From Progne subis subis (taxonomy: Eukaryota > Chordata > Aves > Passeriformes > Hirundinidae), in assembly GCA_022316685.1 (NCBI GenBank), contig JAKJHU010001352.1, positions 1-64,000 on the forward strand: 64,000 bases of DNA. The letters run 5' to 3'. The notes beneath the pieces were generated by a model. The model was not told the origin of the DNA. It worked only from the letters and a program-made list of their open reading frames with translations, and did no database searches. The translations under genes and the position numbers were made by a program. This document shows, in pieces, positions 12,604 to 24,597 of the stretch. The first letter of the stretch is position 1, and every line of letters begins with the position of its first letter.

Positions 12604-13258
12604 TGTCCTAGGGTAACTTTATAATGCTTGTATCCCCAATCGTCTGTTCTGTTTGTGCTGTATATTGAGTCCTGTGCCTTTAAGACTGGTTCTAAGAGCA
12701 AGGAGAAGCACAGAGTTTGTTTTGAGAAAACTGCCTGACTCCTCCACATTCTTCTGCGGACGGGGTGTTCGGCAGAGGCTTGGAGAGACTGCAGGACAGA
12801 GATTTATTTTGCTTTTAGTTAGTTTCAGCTAGCTAAGGCAGAGAAGTTCCCTGGACTGTTTTTTCCTTTTTCTTGGAACTGTTTAAACCTGCTCTAGACT
12901 GAAAACCCAGGGGAGCCCTGGGGGCTGCAGCTGCGGCCCACCGGGGCCTGGAGCTCGGCATTTTCCAGCAGCGCCGGAGGGACTGGGACTGAGGAGAGAC
13001 TGAGAGAGAGCCGAGCTCCACCCACGGCAAGGACTTTCTCAATTTGCCATCTCACTTCAGAAGGAGAGGTTTTATTGTTTCATATTATTCATTCTTTATA
13101 CTTGTATGCACTTTATTTGTTTAGTAAAATAGTTTTTTCCATATTTCTCCAAAGAGGGTTTTTTTTCGGACTGGTTGGAGGGAGGGGCCAATTGGGTTTG
13201 CTTCCCAGAGGGACCCTACACAGGGGTTTTCCCCCAAATTTGTCTCCAAACCAGGACA
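12604..13258 (+). repeat. 5' LTR of ERV-L A
   Basis: A 655-bp LTR, TGTCCTAGGG...CCAGGACA. Related copies lie at 19048-19722, 59009-59665 and, inverted, at 28448-29115. It has the short T run 'gatttattttgc', where the copies flanking the host segment have long T runs. Confidence 0.9.
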
Positions 13259-13268
13259 TACCCTTAAT

Positions 13269-13286
13269 TGGCGCCCACTGCGGGGC
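13269..13286 (+). other. Primer-binding site of ERV-L A
   Basis: The sequence tggcgcccactgcggggc lies 10 bp after the LTR. Unit C has tggcgcccaacatggggc. Both resemble the complement of the tRNA-Lys(1,2) 3' end with a few changes. The assignment is from memory of known primer sites and is not verified. Confidence 0.65.
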
Positions 13287-13787
13287 TCGAGAGAGTGGAA
13301 AAAACTTGTATTGATTATTATTAACTGCATTTTTTTTTGGTTGTCCTTTGGGTGGGGATTAAACAGACAGTGGCCATGTTGCTTCTTGAAGTCCTAATGT
13401 CTCTTAGAATTGGAGTCTTTTCTGCATTTCTGTTCCCTAGGCTTTTTTGAGGTCTTAATACCTTTCTGGTCCCTAGGTTTGTTTTCCTACCCAGAAATAG
13501 CTCCAATATTGTCCCTAACATACAGCTTTTACACTAGGGATGCACAAATTAGAATAGTTATTTTGCTGGGTTCGGTGATTATGGTTTACAAGAAGCTTAT
13601 AAAGATACTGGAGTTTGTTCTGGGTATGTTCAGTTTATGGTTTTTTCGTCCTACCCTGCGTCCTAGTTCCAGCAGCATGTTTTAGAGATTTATCAATAAT
13701 TGCACACAGTTTGTTAGAGGAGGAGTAGGGTATGAGGCTCTTCGGCCTCTTTTTTCCTTCTTCTCTTTTGAGTCAGTTACATCACTT

Positions 13788-15300
13788 TTGGAGAATGTTC
13801 AGGGTCTCCTGAATGTTAAAGACCCCACCTCCCTGGTATTTCACCTGGTGACTTTCCTCTATATGGCTTATAGCTTTTCTAGAATGAGTCACACACGGCT
13901 AAACACTGTAGGGCAGCAGATGGAGGCAAGGGAGCAGGGAGATAAATCAGTCACTCAAGGCTGCAGCCAACCCCACAGCTATTCAGGCTGCAGCTAAACC
14001 AGACAGTGAGGCTAAGACACCGGCAGTTGCTGCAGTAAAGAAGGGAAAGAAGCACACGGACAAAACCGATCGACCAGTAGACGATGATTCAGATGAAGGA
14101 TCCTCAATGCCTCCTGACACCCAGTCAGGAGTCAAACCAACTGACACACCATCAGAAGCTGAAGCAACTGATGATACACAGTCAAAAGCTGAACCAACTG
14201 ATACGAAATCGGAAGCCCAACCAACTGGTACAAGATCGGGAGTCCAACCAACTAGCACACGATCAGAAGCCCAACCAGCTGCTACAACATCAAGAGCCCA
14301 ACCAACTGCTACAACATCAAGAGCCCAACCAACTGCTACAAGATCAGGAGCCCGACCAACTGCTACAAGATCAGGAGCCCGACCAACTGCTACAAGATCA
14401 GGAGATACTATTGAGTCCTTTTCCCTGAAGGACCTTCGTGGCCTAAGAAAGGATTATACTCGATGACCTGATGAATCTATAATTAGTTGGTTAGTCCGTC
14501 TTTGGGATGCTGCAGGCGAGGCTACAATACTGGATGGCACTGAAGCGAGACATCTCGGATCCCTGTCACATGATCCAGTTATTGACCAAGAGATGATGAG
14601 GGAGGCTAGTCCTTGCAGTCTCTGGGAACGGGTCCTGGGAAGTGTGGCACAAAGATATCTGTGTGCCGACGATCTCTATCTGCAGCAAACCCAGTGGAAA
14701 ACCATTGAACAAGGGATTCAGCGCTTGAGAGAAATGGCAGTGGCGGAGATTGCCTTCTCAGATGACCTAAACACTAGGAACCCAGACTTGGTACCATGTA
14801 CACCTGTAATGTGGCGAAAACTTGTACGACTTGGGCCACAAGAATACTCCTCTGCTTTAGCAATAATGAAGCGGGATGAGACAGAGGAGACTGTGCTTGA
14901 TATGGCGAAGAAGCTCCGAACATATGCAGATGCCGTGCATGGTCCAACACATGCAAGAATCGCAGCTGTGGAAACACAGGTGCGGGGATTAGCAGACAAG
15001 ATAAAGGAGGAACTCAAAGAACTCAAGGAGAACATTCTCCAGATCTCTGCAGTACAAGTTAGGGGCTCTGGCACCACACGCAAACGTTCCCTAGATAGAG
15101 AGGGAAAAGGCATCCCACGGGCTAAGCTGTGGGTCCTCCTGCATGAATGTGGAGAAAACATGAAAAGATGGGATGGAGAATCTACTGTTGCTATGACACA
15201 ACGGCTGCATGAATTGTTGGATGGAAAGACTGTGAGAGGAAGTTCTAGCAAGAAGGAAGCAGCTCCGGTTACCCAGGGAAATAGGGATAATCAGGCTTAG
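13788..15300 (+). pseudogene. gag: Broken gag of ERV-L A with 9-residue repeat array
   Basis: It starts with MENVQGLLNVKDPTSLVFHL. An extra A near 13959 (unit C reads straight through) shifts the frame. The next part is lysine-rich, then has about ten units of roughly nine residues of the type AQPTATRSG (14130-14400), then a conserved block SFSLKDLRGLRKDYT. A TGA at about 14464 interrupts it. A long frame resumes (14593-15300) with WERVLGSVAQR and a coiled-coil-like charged segment, ending just before pol. A structural Gag role is inferred from position; no CCHC knuckle is visible. Unit C has only about five repeat units. Confidence 0.75.
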
Positions 15301-15354
15301 AGGGGCCCTGCCTCTAGCCAGGTAGAGGCTAGGGAAAACCGTGTTTTTTGGACT

Positions 15355-18300
15355 GTGTGGATTCGTTGGCCTGGCACATCAGAACCACAAAAATATGAGG
15401 CCTTAGTTGACACTGGTGCACAGTGCACATTACTCCCATCAAGACATGTGGGGGAAGAATCTGTTTCCATTGCTGGGGTGACAGGGGGTTCACAAGATTT
15501 TACTTTGGTGGAAGCTGATGTGAGCCTGACTGGAAAGGAGTGGAAGAGACACCCTATTGTGACTGGCCCAGAGGCTCCATGCATTTTGGGCATAGACTTC
15601 CTCCGAAATGGGTATTTCAAAGACCCGAAGGGATTTAGGTGGGCATTTGGGATAGCAGCTGTAGAGACAGGGGATGTTAAGCAGTTGAATACCTTGCGTG
15701 GACTATCAGAGAACCCATCTGCTGTAGGTCTTCTGAAGGTGGAAGAGCAACAAGTGCCAATTGCCACTTCAACAGTGCATCGCCGACAGTACAGAACAGC
15801 TCGAGATGTCGTGATCCCCATCCACAAGATGATCCGTGAGCTGGAGAGCCAAGGGGTGGTCAGCAAAACCCACTCACCCTTCAACAGCCCCATCTGGCCT
15901 GTGCGCAAGTCTGACGGAGAATGGAGATTGACTGTGGACTGCCGTGCCTTGAACGAAGTGACTCCACCATTGAGCGCTGCTGTGCCGGACATGCTGGAAC
16001 TCCAGTACGAGCTGGAGTCCAAGGCAGCAAAATGGTACGCCGCAATTGACATTGCTAATGCATTTTTCTCCATTCCTCTGGCTGCAGAATGCAGGCCTCA
16101 GTTTGCCTTCACCTGGAGGGGCGTGCAGTACACCTGGAACCGACTGCCCCAGAGGTGGAAACACAGCCCCACCATCTGCCATGGACTGATCCAGGCTGCA
16201 CTGGAAAAGGGTGAGGCTCCAGAACATCTACAGTATATTGATGACATCATTGTGTGGGGGAACACGGCAATGGAAGTGTTTGAGAAAGGAGAGAAGATCA
16301 TCCAAATTCTCCTGAAGGCTGGCTTTGCTATCAAGAAGAGCAAAGTTAAGGGACCTGCTCAAGAGATCCAGTTTCTAGGAATAAAGTGGCAAGATGGAAG
16401 GCGTCAGATTCCCACTGAAGTCATAAACAAGACCACAGCAATGTGTCCACCAACCAACAAAAAGGAAACACAAGCTTCCCTAGGCACCATAGGTTTCTGG
16501 AGAATGCACATTCCTGAGTACAGCCAGATTGTGAGCCCTCTCTACCTGGTCACCCGCAAGAAGAACAATTTCCACTGGGGCCCTGAACAGCAACAAGCCT
16601 TTGCCCAGATCAAGCAGGAGATCGCTCATGCAGTAGCCCTTGGCCCAGTCAGGACAGGACCAGATGTGAAGAACGTGCTCTACTCAGCAGCCGGGAACAA
16701 TGGCCTGTCCTGGAGCCTTTGGCAGAAGGTGCCTGGGGAGACTCGGGGCCGACCACTGGGATTCTGGAGCCGAAGCTACAGAGGGTCCGAAGCCAACTAC
16801 ACTCCAACAGAGAAGGAAATCTTGGCCGCCTGTGAAGGAGTTCAAGCTGCCTCAGAGGTGATTGGCACAGAAGCACAACTCCTGCTGGCACCTCGACTAC
16901 CGGTGCTGGGGTGGATGTTTAAAGCAGAAGTTCCCTCTACCCACCATGCCACCAATGCCACATGGAGCAAATGGATTGCCCTCATCACTCAGCACACCCG
17001 CATTGGAAACCCAAATCGCCCTGGGATTTTGGAAATAATTACAAACTGGCCGGAAGGTGAGAACTTTGGTCTCACAGATGAAGAGGAGCAGGAACAAGTG
17101 ACACGTGCAGAAGAAGCTCCTCCATACAACCAACTGCCAGCAGAAGAAACACGCTATGCTCTTTTCACTGACGGTTCCTGCCGCATCGTAGGGATGAACC
17201 GGAAGTGGAAAGCAGCTGTATGGAGCCCCACACGACAGGTTGCACAAGCCACTGAAGGAGAAGGTGGGTCAAGCCAACTTGCTGAACTCAAAGCTGTTCA
17301 ACTGGCCCTGGACATTGCTGAAAGAGAGAAGTGGCCAAAGCTCTACCTCTACACTGATTCGTGGATGGTGGCCAATGCTCTGTGGGGTTGGCTGGACAGG
17401 TGGAAAAAGGCCAATTGGCAGCGTAGGGGAAAGCCAATCTGTGCTGCAGATGAGTGGAAGGACATTGCCACTCGGGTAGAGAAGCTACCTGTCAAAGTCC
17501 GTCATGTAGATGCCCATGTCCCCAAGAGTCGGGCTAATGAGGAGCACCGAAACAACGAGCAGGTAGATCAAGCTGCAAAGATAGAGGTGTCAAAGATAGA
17601 CCTAGGTTGGCAACACAAGGGAGAGTTGTTTTTAGCTCGATGGGCCCATGATACCTCAGGCCATCAGGGCAGAGATGCAACCTATAAGTGGGCACGAGAT
17701 CGAGGGGTGGATCTAACCATGGACAGTATTTCTCAGGTTATCCATGACTGTGAGACGTGTGCTACCATCAAACAGGCCAAGCGGGTGAAGCCCCTATGGT
17801 ATGGCGGGACGATGGTCCAAATATAAGTACGGGGAAGCCTGGCAGATTGACTACATCACCCTTCCCCAAACCCGCCAAGGCAAGCGCTACTGTGCTGACC
17901 ATGGTGGAAGCCACCACTGGATGGCTGGAGACCTACCCTGTGCCTCACGCTACTGCCCGGAACACCATCCTGGGCCTTGAAAAGCAAATCCTGTGGAGAC
18001 ATGGTACCCCTGAGAGGATTGAGTCTGACAACGGGACTCATTTCAAGAACAGCCTTATAAACACCTGGGCTAGAGAACATGGCATTGAGTGGGTGTACCA
18101 TATTCCTTATCACGTGCCAGCAGCCGGGAAAGTTGAACGGTGCAATGGCCTGCTTAAAACCACTTTGAAGGCACTGGGTGGGGGGACTTTCAAGAACTGG
18201 GAGATTAATTTAGCAAAGGCCACCTGGTTAGTTAACACCCGAGGTTCCACCAACCGAGCAGGCCCTGCCCAATCTGAGCCCCTACATACAGTAGATGGAG

Positions 18301-18485
18301 AGAAAGTCCCAGTAGTACAGGTAAGAGGTTTGTTAGGGAAGACCGTTTGGATCAATTCTGCTTCAAGTACAGAGGATCCCGTCCGTGGGATTGTCTTTGC
18401 TCAGGGACCAGGCTGCACATGGTGGGTAATGCAGAAAGATGGAACCACACGATGTGTACCCCAGGGAGATTTGATTGTTGGGTGA
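15355..18485 (+). pseudogene. pol: ERV-L A pol: protease, RT, RNase H, integrase (frameshifted in integrase)
   Basis: One open frame runs from 15355 to 17826 (823 codons counted from the first ATG; the natural start is upstream, since pol follows gag). It contains the protease active site ALVDTGAQ (Asp19), RT with IDIANAFFSIP (near residue 232) and YIDD (294-297), RNase H with FTDGSC (Asp606), AELKA and YTDSWM (Asp668), and the integrase zinc region H-H-C-C ending HDCETCATIKQ. Indels between about 17805 and 17885 break the frame. Integrase continues to 18485 with ESDNGTHFKN (Asp) and GKVERCNG (Glu). The RT-RNase H part is unusually intact, but integrase cannot be made as one protein. No env follows. 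Confidence 0.85.
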
Positions 18486-18593
18486 GAACCGTGTGTAATT
18501 ATCGCTGTGTGCTGAATGGTACTGCCACTGTATGTAGCTGTATATTGCATGTTGTTTTTATATAGATGTATGTGTGTGTAGAGCTAGAGTATA
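18486..18593 (+). other. Non-coding 3' tail of ERV-L A, part 1
   Basis: Sequence between the pol stop and an inserted LTR-like block. No env motif or long frame is present. A second tail segment is 18889-19030. Confidence 0.5.
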
Positions 18594-18888
18594 TGTCACC
18601 GAGACACACAAAGCAATCACGTGTAGACAAGGTTATCTTTGCAATGCAGAGGTCCTTCAGATTCCAGCTCACTGCTCCGAGAGCGGAGAGAGGCGGAAGA
18701 GGAAGGGAGCCTCTTTGTTTCTTCTTTACTTTTTATACATTTGTGGGTCTAGTCGAAGATTGGCCTTTTGGGGTTTCCACCCCTCAGCCTCAGTGGCCAG
18801 ACCAACTGTCAGTTACAGTTGTTTTTCAGGTTAGAAATATGCAAACAAAGGACAAAGAATGAAAAACAAAGGATTTGTTTCTGTTACA
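18594..18888 (-). repeat. Possible solo LTR nested in the ERV-L A tail
   Basis: A 295-bp block with inverted termini TGTCACCG / CTGTTACA. Read on the minus strand it begins TGTAACAG, has a TATA-like tataaaaag (plus-strand position about 18730) and ends GGTGACA. This is LTR-like architecture. No target duplication is evident (gtata left, tcttg right) and I see no AATAAA, so it could instead be part of the ERV-L tail. Confidence 0.45.
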
Positions 18889-19030
18889 TCTTGTGGGAAA
18901 GGTAGAAAAGTGCTCTAATATTGTACAGGAGCTAAAAGATCTGACTCCATTATGAAATTCAAAAGGCTAATTAAAAAATTCAGAAAAACCAGGGTAACAA
19001 GTATATATTAGATTTAGTAAATTGATATAT

Positions 19031-19047
19031 GGAGATAAGGGGAGGAA
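19031..19047 (+). other. Polypurine tract of ERV-L A
   Basis: The purine-rich stretch ggagataaggggaggaa directly precedes the 3' LTR terminus TGTCCTAGGG. Confidence 0.8.
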
Positions 19048-19722
19048 TGTCCTAGGGTAACTTTATGATGCTTGTATCCCCAATCGTCTGTTCTGTTTGT
19101 GCTGTATATTGAGTCCTGTGCCTTTCAGACTGGTTCTAAGAGCAAGGAGAAGCGCAGAGTTTGTTTTGAGAAAACTGCCTGACTCCTCCACATTCTTCTG
19201 CGGACGGAGTGTTCAGCGGAGGCTTGGAGAGACTGCAGGACAGAGATTTTTTTTTTTTTTTTTTTTTTTTGCTTTTAGTTAGTTTCAGCTAGCTAAGGCA
19301 GAGAAGTTCCCTGGACTGTTTTTTTCCTTTTTCTTGGAACTGTTTAAACCTGCTCTGGACTGAAAACCCAGGGGAGCACTGGGGGCTGCAGCTGCGGCCC
19401 ACCGGGGCCTGGAGCTCGGCATTTTCCAGCAGCGCCGGAGGGACTGGGACTGATGAGAGACTGAGAGAGAGCTGAGCTCCACCCATGGCAAGGACTTTCT
19501 CAATTTGCCATCTCACTCCAGAAGGAGAGGTTTTATTGTTTCATATTATTCATTCTTTATACTTGCATGCAATTTATTTGTTTAGTAAAATAGTTTTTTC
19601 CACTTTTCTCCAAAGAGGTTTTTTTTTTTTTGGACTGGTTGTAGGGAAGGGCCACTTGGGTTTGCTTCCCAGAGGGATCCTATACAGGGGTTTTCCCCCA
19701 AATCTGCCTCCAAACCAGGACA
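19048..19722 (+). repeat. 3' LTR of ERV-L A
   Basis: A 675-bp LTR ending CCAGGACA. It differs from the 5' LTR by a long T run (about 19250-19271) and by cctttcagac, aagcgcag and gagcactggg at positions where the 5' LTR has cctttaagac, aagcacag and gagccctggg. All four features are shared with the inverted LTR 28448-29115. Confidence 0.9.
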
Positions 19723-20190
19723 CCTTCACCGAGTGTTTTGGCTGCAAAGAAAGGCAGGACAGAAGAGATCCCATGGAGCTCCCATAGGAGATCCTCAGGC
19801 TCCCTGGGGCTGGCAAAGGAGCAGCACAAGGCACAGCCCTGGGGCACAGCCCTGGGCCAGGCCCCTTCCCTCTCTGCTCTTCTCCGTGGCTGCGCAGAGC
19901 ACACAGAAGGACACCCTGGCACTGCACAAGGGAAGAGCAGTGACAGCTAAATGCTCCTTCCTCCCACTGACAGCCATCCTGGGGATCACTCAGGGCTCCA
20001 GAAGGGAATAGGGCAAGGTTTCTAGAACCCTTCAGCCTTGAGATCATGTTAAGGGAAGTGGCACATGGGGGAGATCGTCCTGGACTGAAACTTATGATTC
20101 TCTCATAAAAGGTGTGTTGCAGACTTGCCTTCAGCCTCTGGCACTGCCTTCAAACCACCATTCGCCATCATTTCCAGATAATCCATGTCA
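19723..20190 (+). repeat. Host direct repeat, copy 1
   Basis: About 450-470 bp nearly identical to 21990-22446. It includes 'ggctgcaaagaaaggcagg' and ends 'ccagataatccatgtca'. Copy 1 begins exactly at the ERV-L LTR edge, so the LTR lies at or near the repeat boundary. On the minus strand a polypyrimidine-tttgcag acceptor-like site precedes a short frame, and a frame contains MDYLEMMANGGLK, so an old exon is possible. I do not recognise the family. Confidence 0.7.
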
Positions 20191-21989
20191 CGTTCCCAAT
20201 CTAGAAGGGAGCACAGATCAGAACCATTTCCATGTGTGCTGGGATCCCCCTCTGCCTTAGGGAACTGGGCACTGCCAGGGGGTCGGGGAAGGCCGTGGGA
20301 GGCCGATGTCCATGGACAGGGCCAAAGCTGCCCAGGGGCCTGGGGAGCTCTGGGCTGGCTCTGCTCACTCTGCACACTCTTTGCAGGCCCTGTGCACCAT
20401 CCCTGCAGGGGTGGCTGGAGCAGCCCAGGGCCCCTGGGGCTCTCTCATTTCCACAGAAGAAACCCTCCATAAAGCACCAAGAAAATCTCCAGCAGGCTGA
20501 GCCAAAACATTCCCTCATTTCACCTGTCCCCCTGGTGGGACAGCTCCGGCAGCCCGAGGGGACGGAGTCAGGCCCTGTCAGGACCCAGCGCAGCCCCTGC
20601 CCAGCCGGGAGCCAGGGCTGGCTCTGGCCCTGGGCTGGCGGCAGGGCTCCCGCTCGGGGCTGCTCCTGTGCCTTGGGCCTCTGGGCGCTCAGGGCCAGCT
20701 CCGGGAGCAGCTGCAGCGGGAGGCACCTCGGGCACCAGTCCCGTTTCCCAGGGGCCGTCAGCCAGCTCCGCAGGCCTCGAAGCCGAGGTGCCTCCAGCTT
20801 TGGCTGCTGCGGGGCCCTGCAAGGCTGGGAGCTGGGGGAAGAGCTGCTGCCACACAGCCCCAGAGAGGGCTGAGCCTGGCACAGCAATTACCTGCTCTGG
20901 CATTCTCTGCGTCTGTGACTGTGTTTGTGTCTGCCATCTCCTTCCTTTCTGCAGCAGAGGCTGCCACCGAGCTGCTGCTTCCTCCGGGAAGTTCCTCCTT
21001 CGGCACAGACTTTTGATCCAACTCTTTGAGAAAGGAAGAGGCACAGCTGGATTAGATGGAAACATTCACCATGGGGGAGTGGGCATCCACAGGAGGCAAT
21101 GCTTGTCAGAGACATTGAAAAGCATCAGGAAAAGGCAGAAACTCTGGGGGCTGGGCCAGAGCCCTCCCTCGTCCAAAGAGGTGCCCCACTTGGGCTGCTG
21201 GGACACAGGGAAAGGGCAGGGGCTCTCAGGGTGTGCATGGCCCGTGGGGCAGTTTGGGCTCCCTGTCAGCTGATGCCAAATGCCTTCCTGCAGAGCCTGG
21301 GGAGAAGCTGCAGCCAGGCCAGGCTGGGAAACAGCCCTGCAGGGTGGGAAAGCAGCACGGGGCAGCCAGGCTGCCAGTGGATCCCCTCCCGCTGTGCCGG
21401 GCACGGCGTGTCCAGATGTGCAGAGAAAGGCCCCGGCTGCTGAGCCTCAGGAGAAGGCTCAGGGACATGCACCCGCCTTGTTGTCTCTGAAGTATTTCCT
21501 TCAACGTTTGCTGCATGGGTTTGGATGACTCCTGGGGTTTCTTGAGTCCTGTAGCTCTGTATTTCCCTGTCGGAGGACCTTAGAGCAAAGAGTTTCCATT
21601 TGCCAGGAATGGATCCCACAAAGCCAGTGCTCAGCCTGTGGGGTCAGCAGGGACACACTACTCACCCCTGCGATGGGAGCTGGGCTTGTGTGCAGCAACC
21701 AGCAAAGGAGCTGGAGAAGTCCTCCCTGCAGACACATCTGTAACTCAACATTCAGAGAAGCTTCTGTCACCTCTGCTGATGTGCACGGGCAGCACTGAGG
21801 CGCAGGAGTGGTGAGGGGATCGTGCAGGGCGAGGGCACACATGGGCATGGCTCTGTCCTGGCACCTGCAGCGATGGCCCCTGGCCATGCTGTGGGCTCTG
21901 AGCTGGCAGCTCACACAGGGAAAGGGCCTTGACCTACCCTCAGCATCTCCCAGAGGCTCCATCCTGAACGTGAGTTGGTAATCCAGATC
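20191..21989. other. GC-rich host sequence, no gene recognised
   Basis: Mixed-complexity, GC-rich sequence with overlapping frames on both strands (up to 228 codons on minus at 20201-20887). The frames are Pro/Gly/Ala/Ser/Cys-rich and lack domain motifs. They look like chance openings in GC-rich DNA. A decayed gene related to the direct repeat is possible. Confidence 0.5.
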
Positions 21990-22446
21990 ACCTTCACCAA
22001 GAGGCTTGGCTGCAAAGAAAGGCAGGACAGAAGAGATCCCGTGGAGCTCCCATAGGAGATCCTCAGGCTCCCTGGGGCTGGCAAAGGAGCAGCACAAGGC
22101 ACAGCCCTGTACCAGGCCCCTTCCCTCTCTGCTCTTCTCCGTGGCTGCACAGAGCACACAGAAGGACACCCTGGCACTGCACAAGGGAAGAGCAGTGACA
22201 GCTAAATGCTCCTTCCTCCCACTGACAGCCATCCTGGGGATCACTCAGGGCTCCAGAAGGGAGTAGGGCAAGGTTTCATGGAACCCTTCAGCCATGAGAT
22301 CATGTTAAGGGAAATGGCACGTGGGTGAGATTGTCCTGGACTGAAACTTATGATTCTCTCATAAAAGGTGTGTTGCAGACTTGCCTTCAGCCTCTGGTAC
22401 TGATTTCAAACCACCATTCGCCATCATTTCCAGATAATCCATGTCA
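21990..22446 (+). repeat. Host direct repeat, copy 2
   Basis: Second copy of the segment at 19723-20190, 2.27 kb downstream. It lacks about 14 bp within the 'cacagccctg' area. Its left edge (aatccagatcaccttcacc) shows what the sequence looks like without an adjacent LTR. Confidence 0.75.
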
Positions 22447-24597
22447 GAGCACTGCTGTGACCTCAGAGCCTGCTCTGACCTCATGGCCTTAGCTGTATCC
22501 CCAGAGTGTACCCCCATCTGTACTAATGGACTGCCTTGATTGTAAATGTTTGTCTTCATGAAATGGCCATGGCTGAACAAAACCTTTGTTTTGCCTGCTG
22601 ACGTTGCTGCTCAGGCTGTGCCCCTGGAGATGCTCTTGATGGCTTGCTCTTTTTGGGGCCCTGCCACTGGAGGAGGTGCAGGCCCAGGTGATCCCAGTGA
22701 AGGAAATGTGCCCTCAGCCCAGGGACGCTCAGCATGGGCTCCCCCAGCCCCTCGGGGCCCCGCCGCTGGTCACAGCAGCCCCTGCCTGGCTCCTGCCTGC
22801 CCACACCATGCTGGCCCTGCACACAGCTTGCTCTGCAAAGGGCTCCCAGAGCAGCTGCGACCATTGGGTCACTCCTGTCTCTATACTGACAGCTTTATAC
22901 ACAACAGCTTGCTGTCCTGTGGGCCTCGTAATGGAAAGAAAACACTCTGCTCCACTGCTGTTTGCTTTCTTTTCCTGGTCCTTGGCTGCAGGGACAGTGG
23001 AGGGGGGGTCTGCAGCCCCCGGGGCTGCTGCTCCCTGGCTATTGCCTGAGGCATTCCTCTCAGCTGGGGTGAGAGAGCCCTGCAGGGCTGGTGCCCAGCC
23101 TGCAGCAAGCAGCGCTGCTCCTGCTGCTGAGACACCCGCTTTGGGCCTCTCTCCCTGGCACTCTGTGCTCTCCTGCTCTCCCTGGCCCAGCGTGAGGCTG
23201 GGCTGGCTCAGGGTATGTGTCTGCTGAAGCCAAACTCCTCCTGCTCACCTTGCTGGTGCCGAGAGAATTGAGAATCGCTGCATGTGGCTGCTGCTTCCCA
23301 AGGGGGCTCCTGGTGCAGGCACTGCTGCAGCATCCCTCCTGGTCTTGTGTTTGGGGGGTGGGATCCCAGCCCAGGGCTCTGCTGTGACACTGGGGACCCT
23401 GGCGAACTCCAGGATCTCTCCCAGGTCTCCTTCCTGAGCTTCATCCCAGGGCTCAGCCCCAAGGGCCAGATGGGTATCAGGAATTTCACAGCCTACCATT
23501 GGTGACTCATAGTCAGAAAAACTTTAGCTGTGTTTCAAAACACCAGAGGCTGTGTTGTTTCCTTCCCACTGCGGATTTTCCATCGCCCCAGCCTCAGCCC
23601 CCCGCAGCCTGCCTGGATGTCCTCCCGTGCCACTTCTGCAGTGCCCCTCGTCCAGGTCCCCCTGGTTCCGTGGGCAGCTCTTTAGGCCACTGAGGCCCCG
23701 CTCCTCCTTTTTTTGGGAGCACGACCGAGTGAGAGATGATTCGGGGCCTCAGCACCAAGACCTCCAGCAGCAGCGGTCGGTTCCGAGCGCACTTGGTGGC
23801 CGCGGGCAGTTGCCCACGGCTCTGGCAGGGATGTGGAGGGGAGGCCACGCAGGGGAGCAGCCCCCACGGCCCAGCCCTGCCCAGCCTGCAGCCCGTGGGT
23901 GTGCAGCAGCAGGTCCTGGCATGACAGAGGCAGCGGCTGGGCAGCGCAGCACGCATTGCACACGTCTGCCACGGGGATATGTTTGCAATATTGCGTATAC
24001 ATGCACTCCAAAATAAAAAAAAAAAAATGGCAAAGTGTGGCTTAATTTCAGAGGCATTGGGGAGGAATTATTACCACTGCTTTCCTGGCTCATTTTTGGG
24101 ATATTTTATATATATATATGTAATACTTAATAAAAACAATTTCTCAGCCTGGAAAGGGAGTTTTTCAATCACAAGGGCTCTTGCTTCACTCCAGGAAAAG
24201 CGTAATTCAGTGTACCAGGCAGATTTTCTCTTAACACATTGCTGATGTTCTCATGCTGCCACTCATTCATAGAGATGGAATAATTTCTCCCTGTTTATGT
24301 TTGCTTTTTGTTTGGAAACAGCAGGAGAAAAAATGTGCCCCCTGTGAAGCTTTGGTTCATGTGGGTCAGTTCTTCTTTCAGCTGCAGAAGCTGAGGGAGG
24401 AATTCACAGTGGTTTTCCCAGGCAGAATCTGATGCTGGTGCTTGTGCCGTTGGGGTCTGGAGAGGGCTCTTTCCTAGCACAACTCACCATGCTGAGCTGC
24501 TGGGCATATCTGATTTGTTTTATGGTTTTTACTGACTAAGAGCAGCCAGGAATTGTCTAGCAGAGCCTAAAACAGATCTGTTGGTTCCTCTGAGTCA
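22447..24597. other. Host sequence, no gene recognised
   Basis: GC-rich to about 23950, then A/T-rich with an A run (about 24012-24026) and a short TA repeat (about 24107-24118). Frames up to 183 codons (22676-23227) are compositionally biased and lack family signatures. Confidence 0.5.

Larger units (their letters stand above)
12604..19722 (+). mobile_element. ERV-L-like provirus, unit A (7.1 kb)
   Basis: Plus-strand provirus: 5' LTR 12604-13258, lysine-tRNA-like primer site 13269-13286, gag 13788-15300, pol 15355-18485, a 0.55-kb 3' tail, polypurine tract 19031-19047, 3' LTR 19048-19722. No env frame is present. Pol order is protease, RT, RNase H, integrase. The lack of env and the RT/RNase H sequence suggest the ERV-L (class III) type, but the primer site is more usual in class II, so the class is not certain. 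No matching target duplication flanks it (acctg left, ccttc right), pointing to rearrangement. Stops and frameshifts in gag and pol make it defective. Confidence 0.85.

Noticed and set aside
15355..17826. ERV-L pol as a domesticated host gene
   Set aside because: The 823-codon frame is long, but it lies in a provirus with both LTRs, breaks inside integrase, and the unit C copy has several stops, so no sign of protein-level conservation.
20201..20887. 228-codon minus-strand frame in the host island
   Set aside because: GC-rich chance opening with overlapping frames on the other strand; no domain motif and biased composition.
24107..24120. TATA-like sequence as a promoter
   Set aside because: It is a short TA dinucleotide repeat with no initiator or downstream gene.
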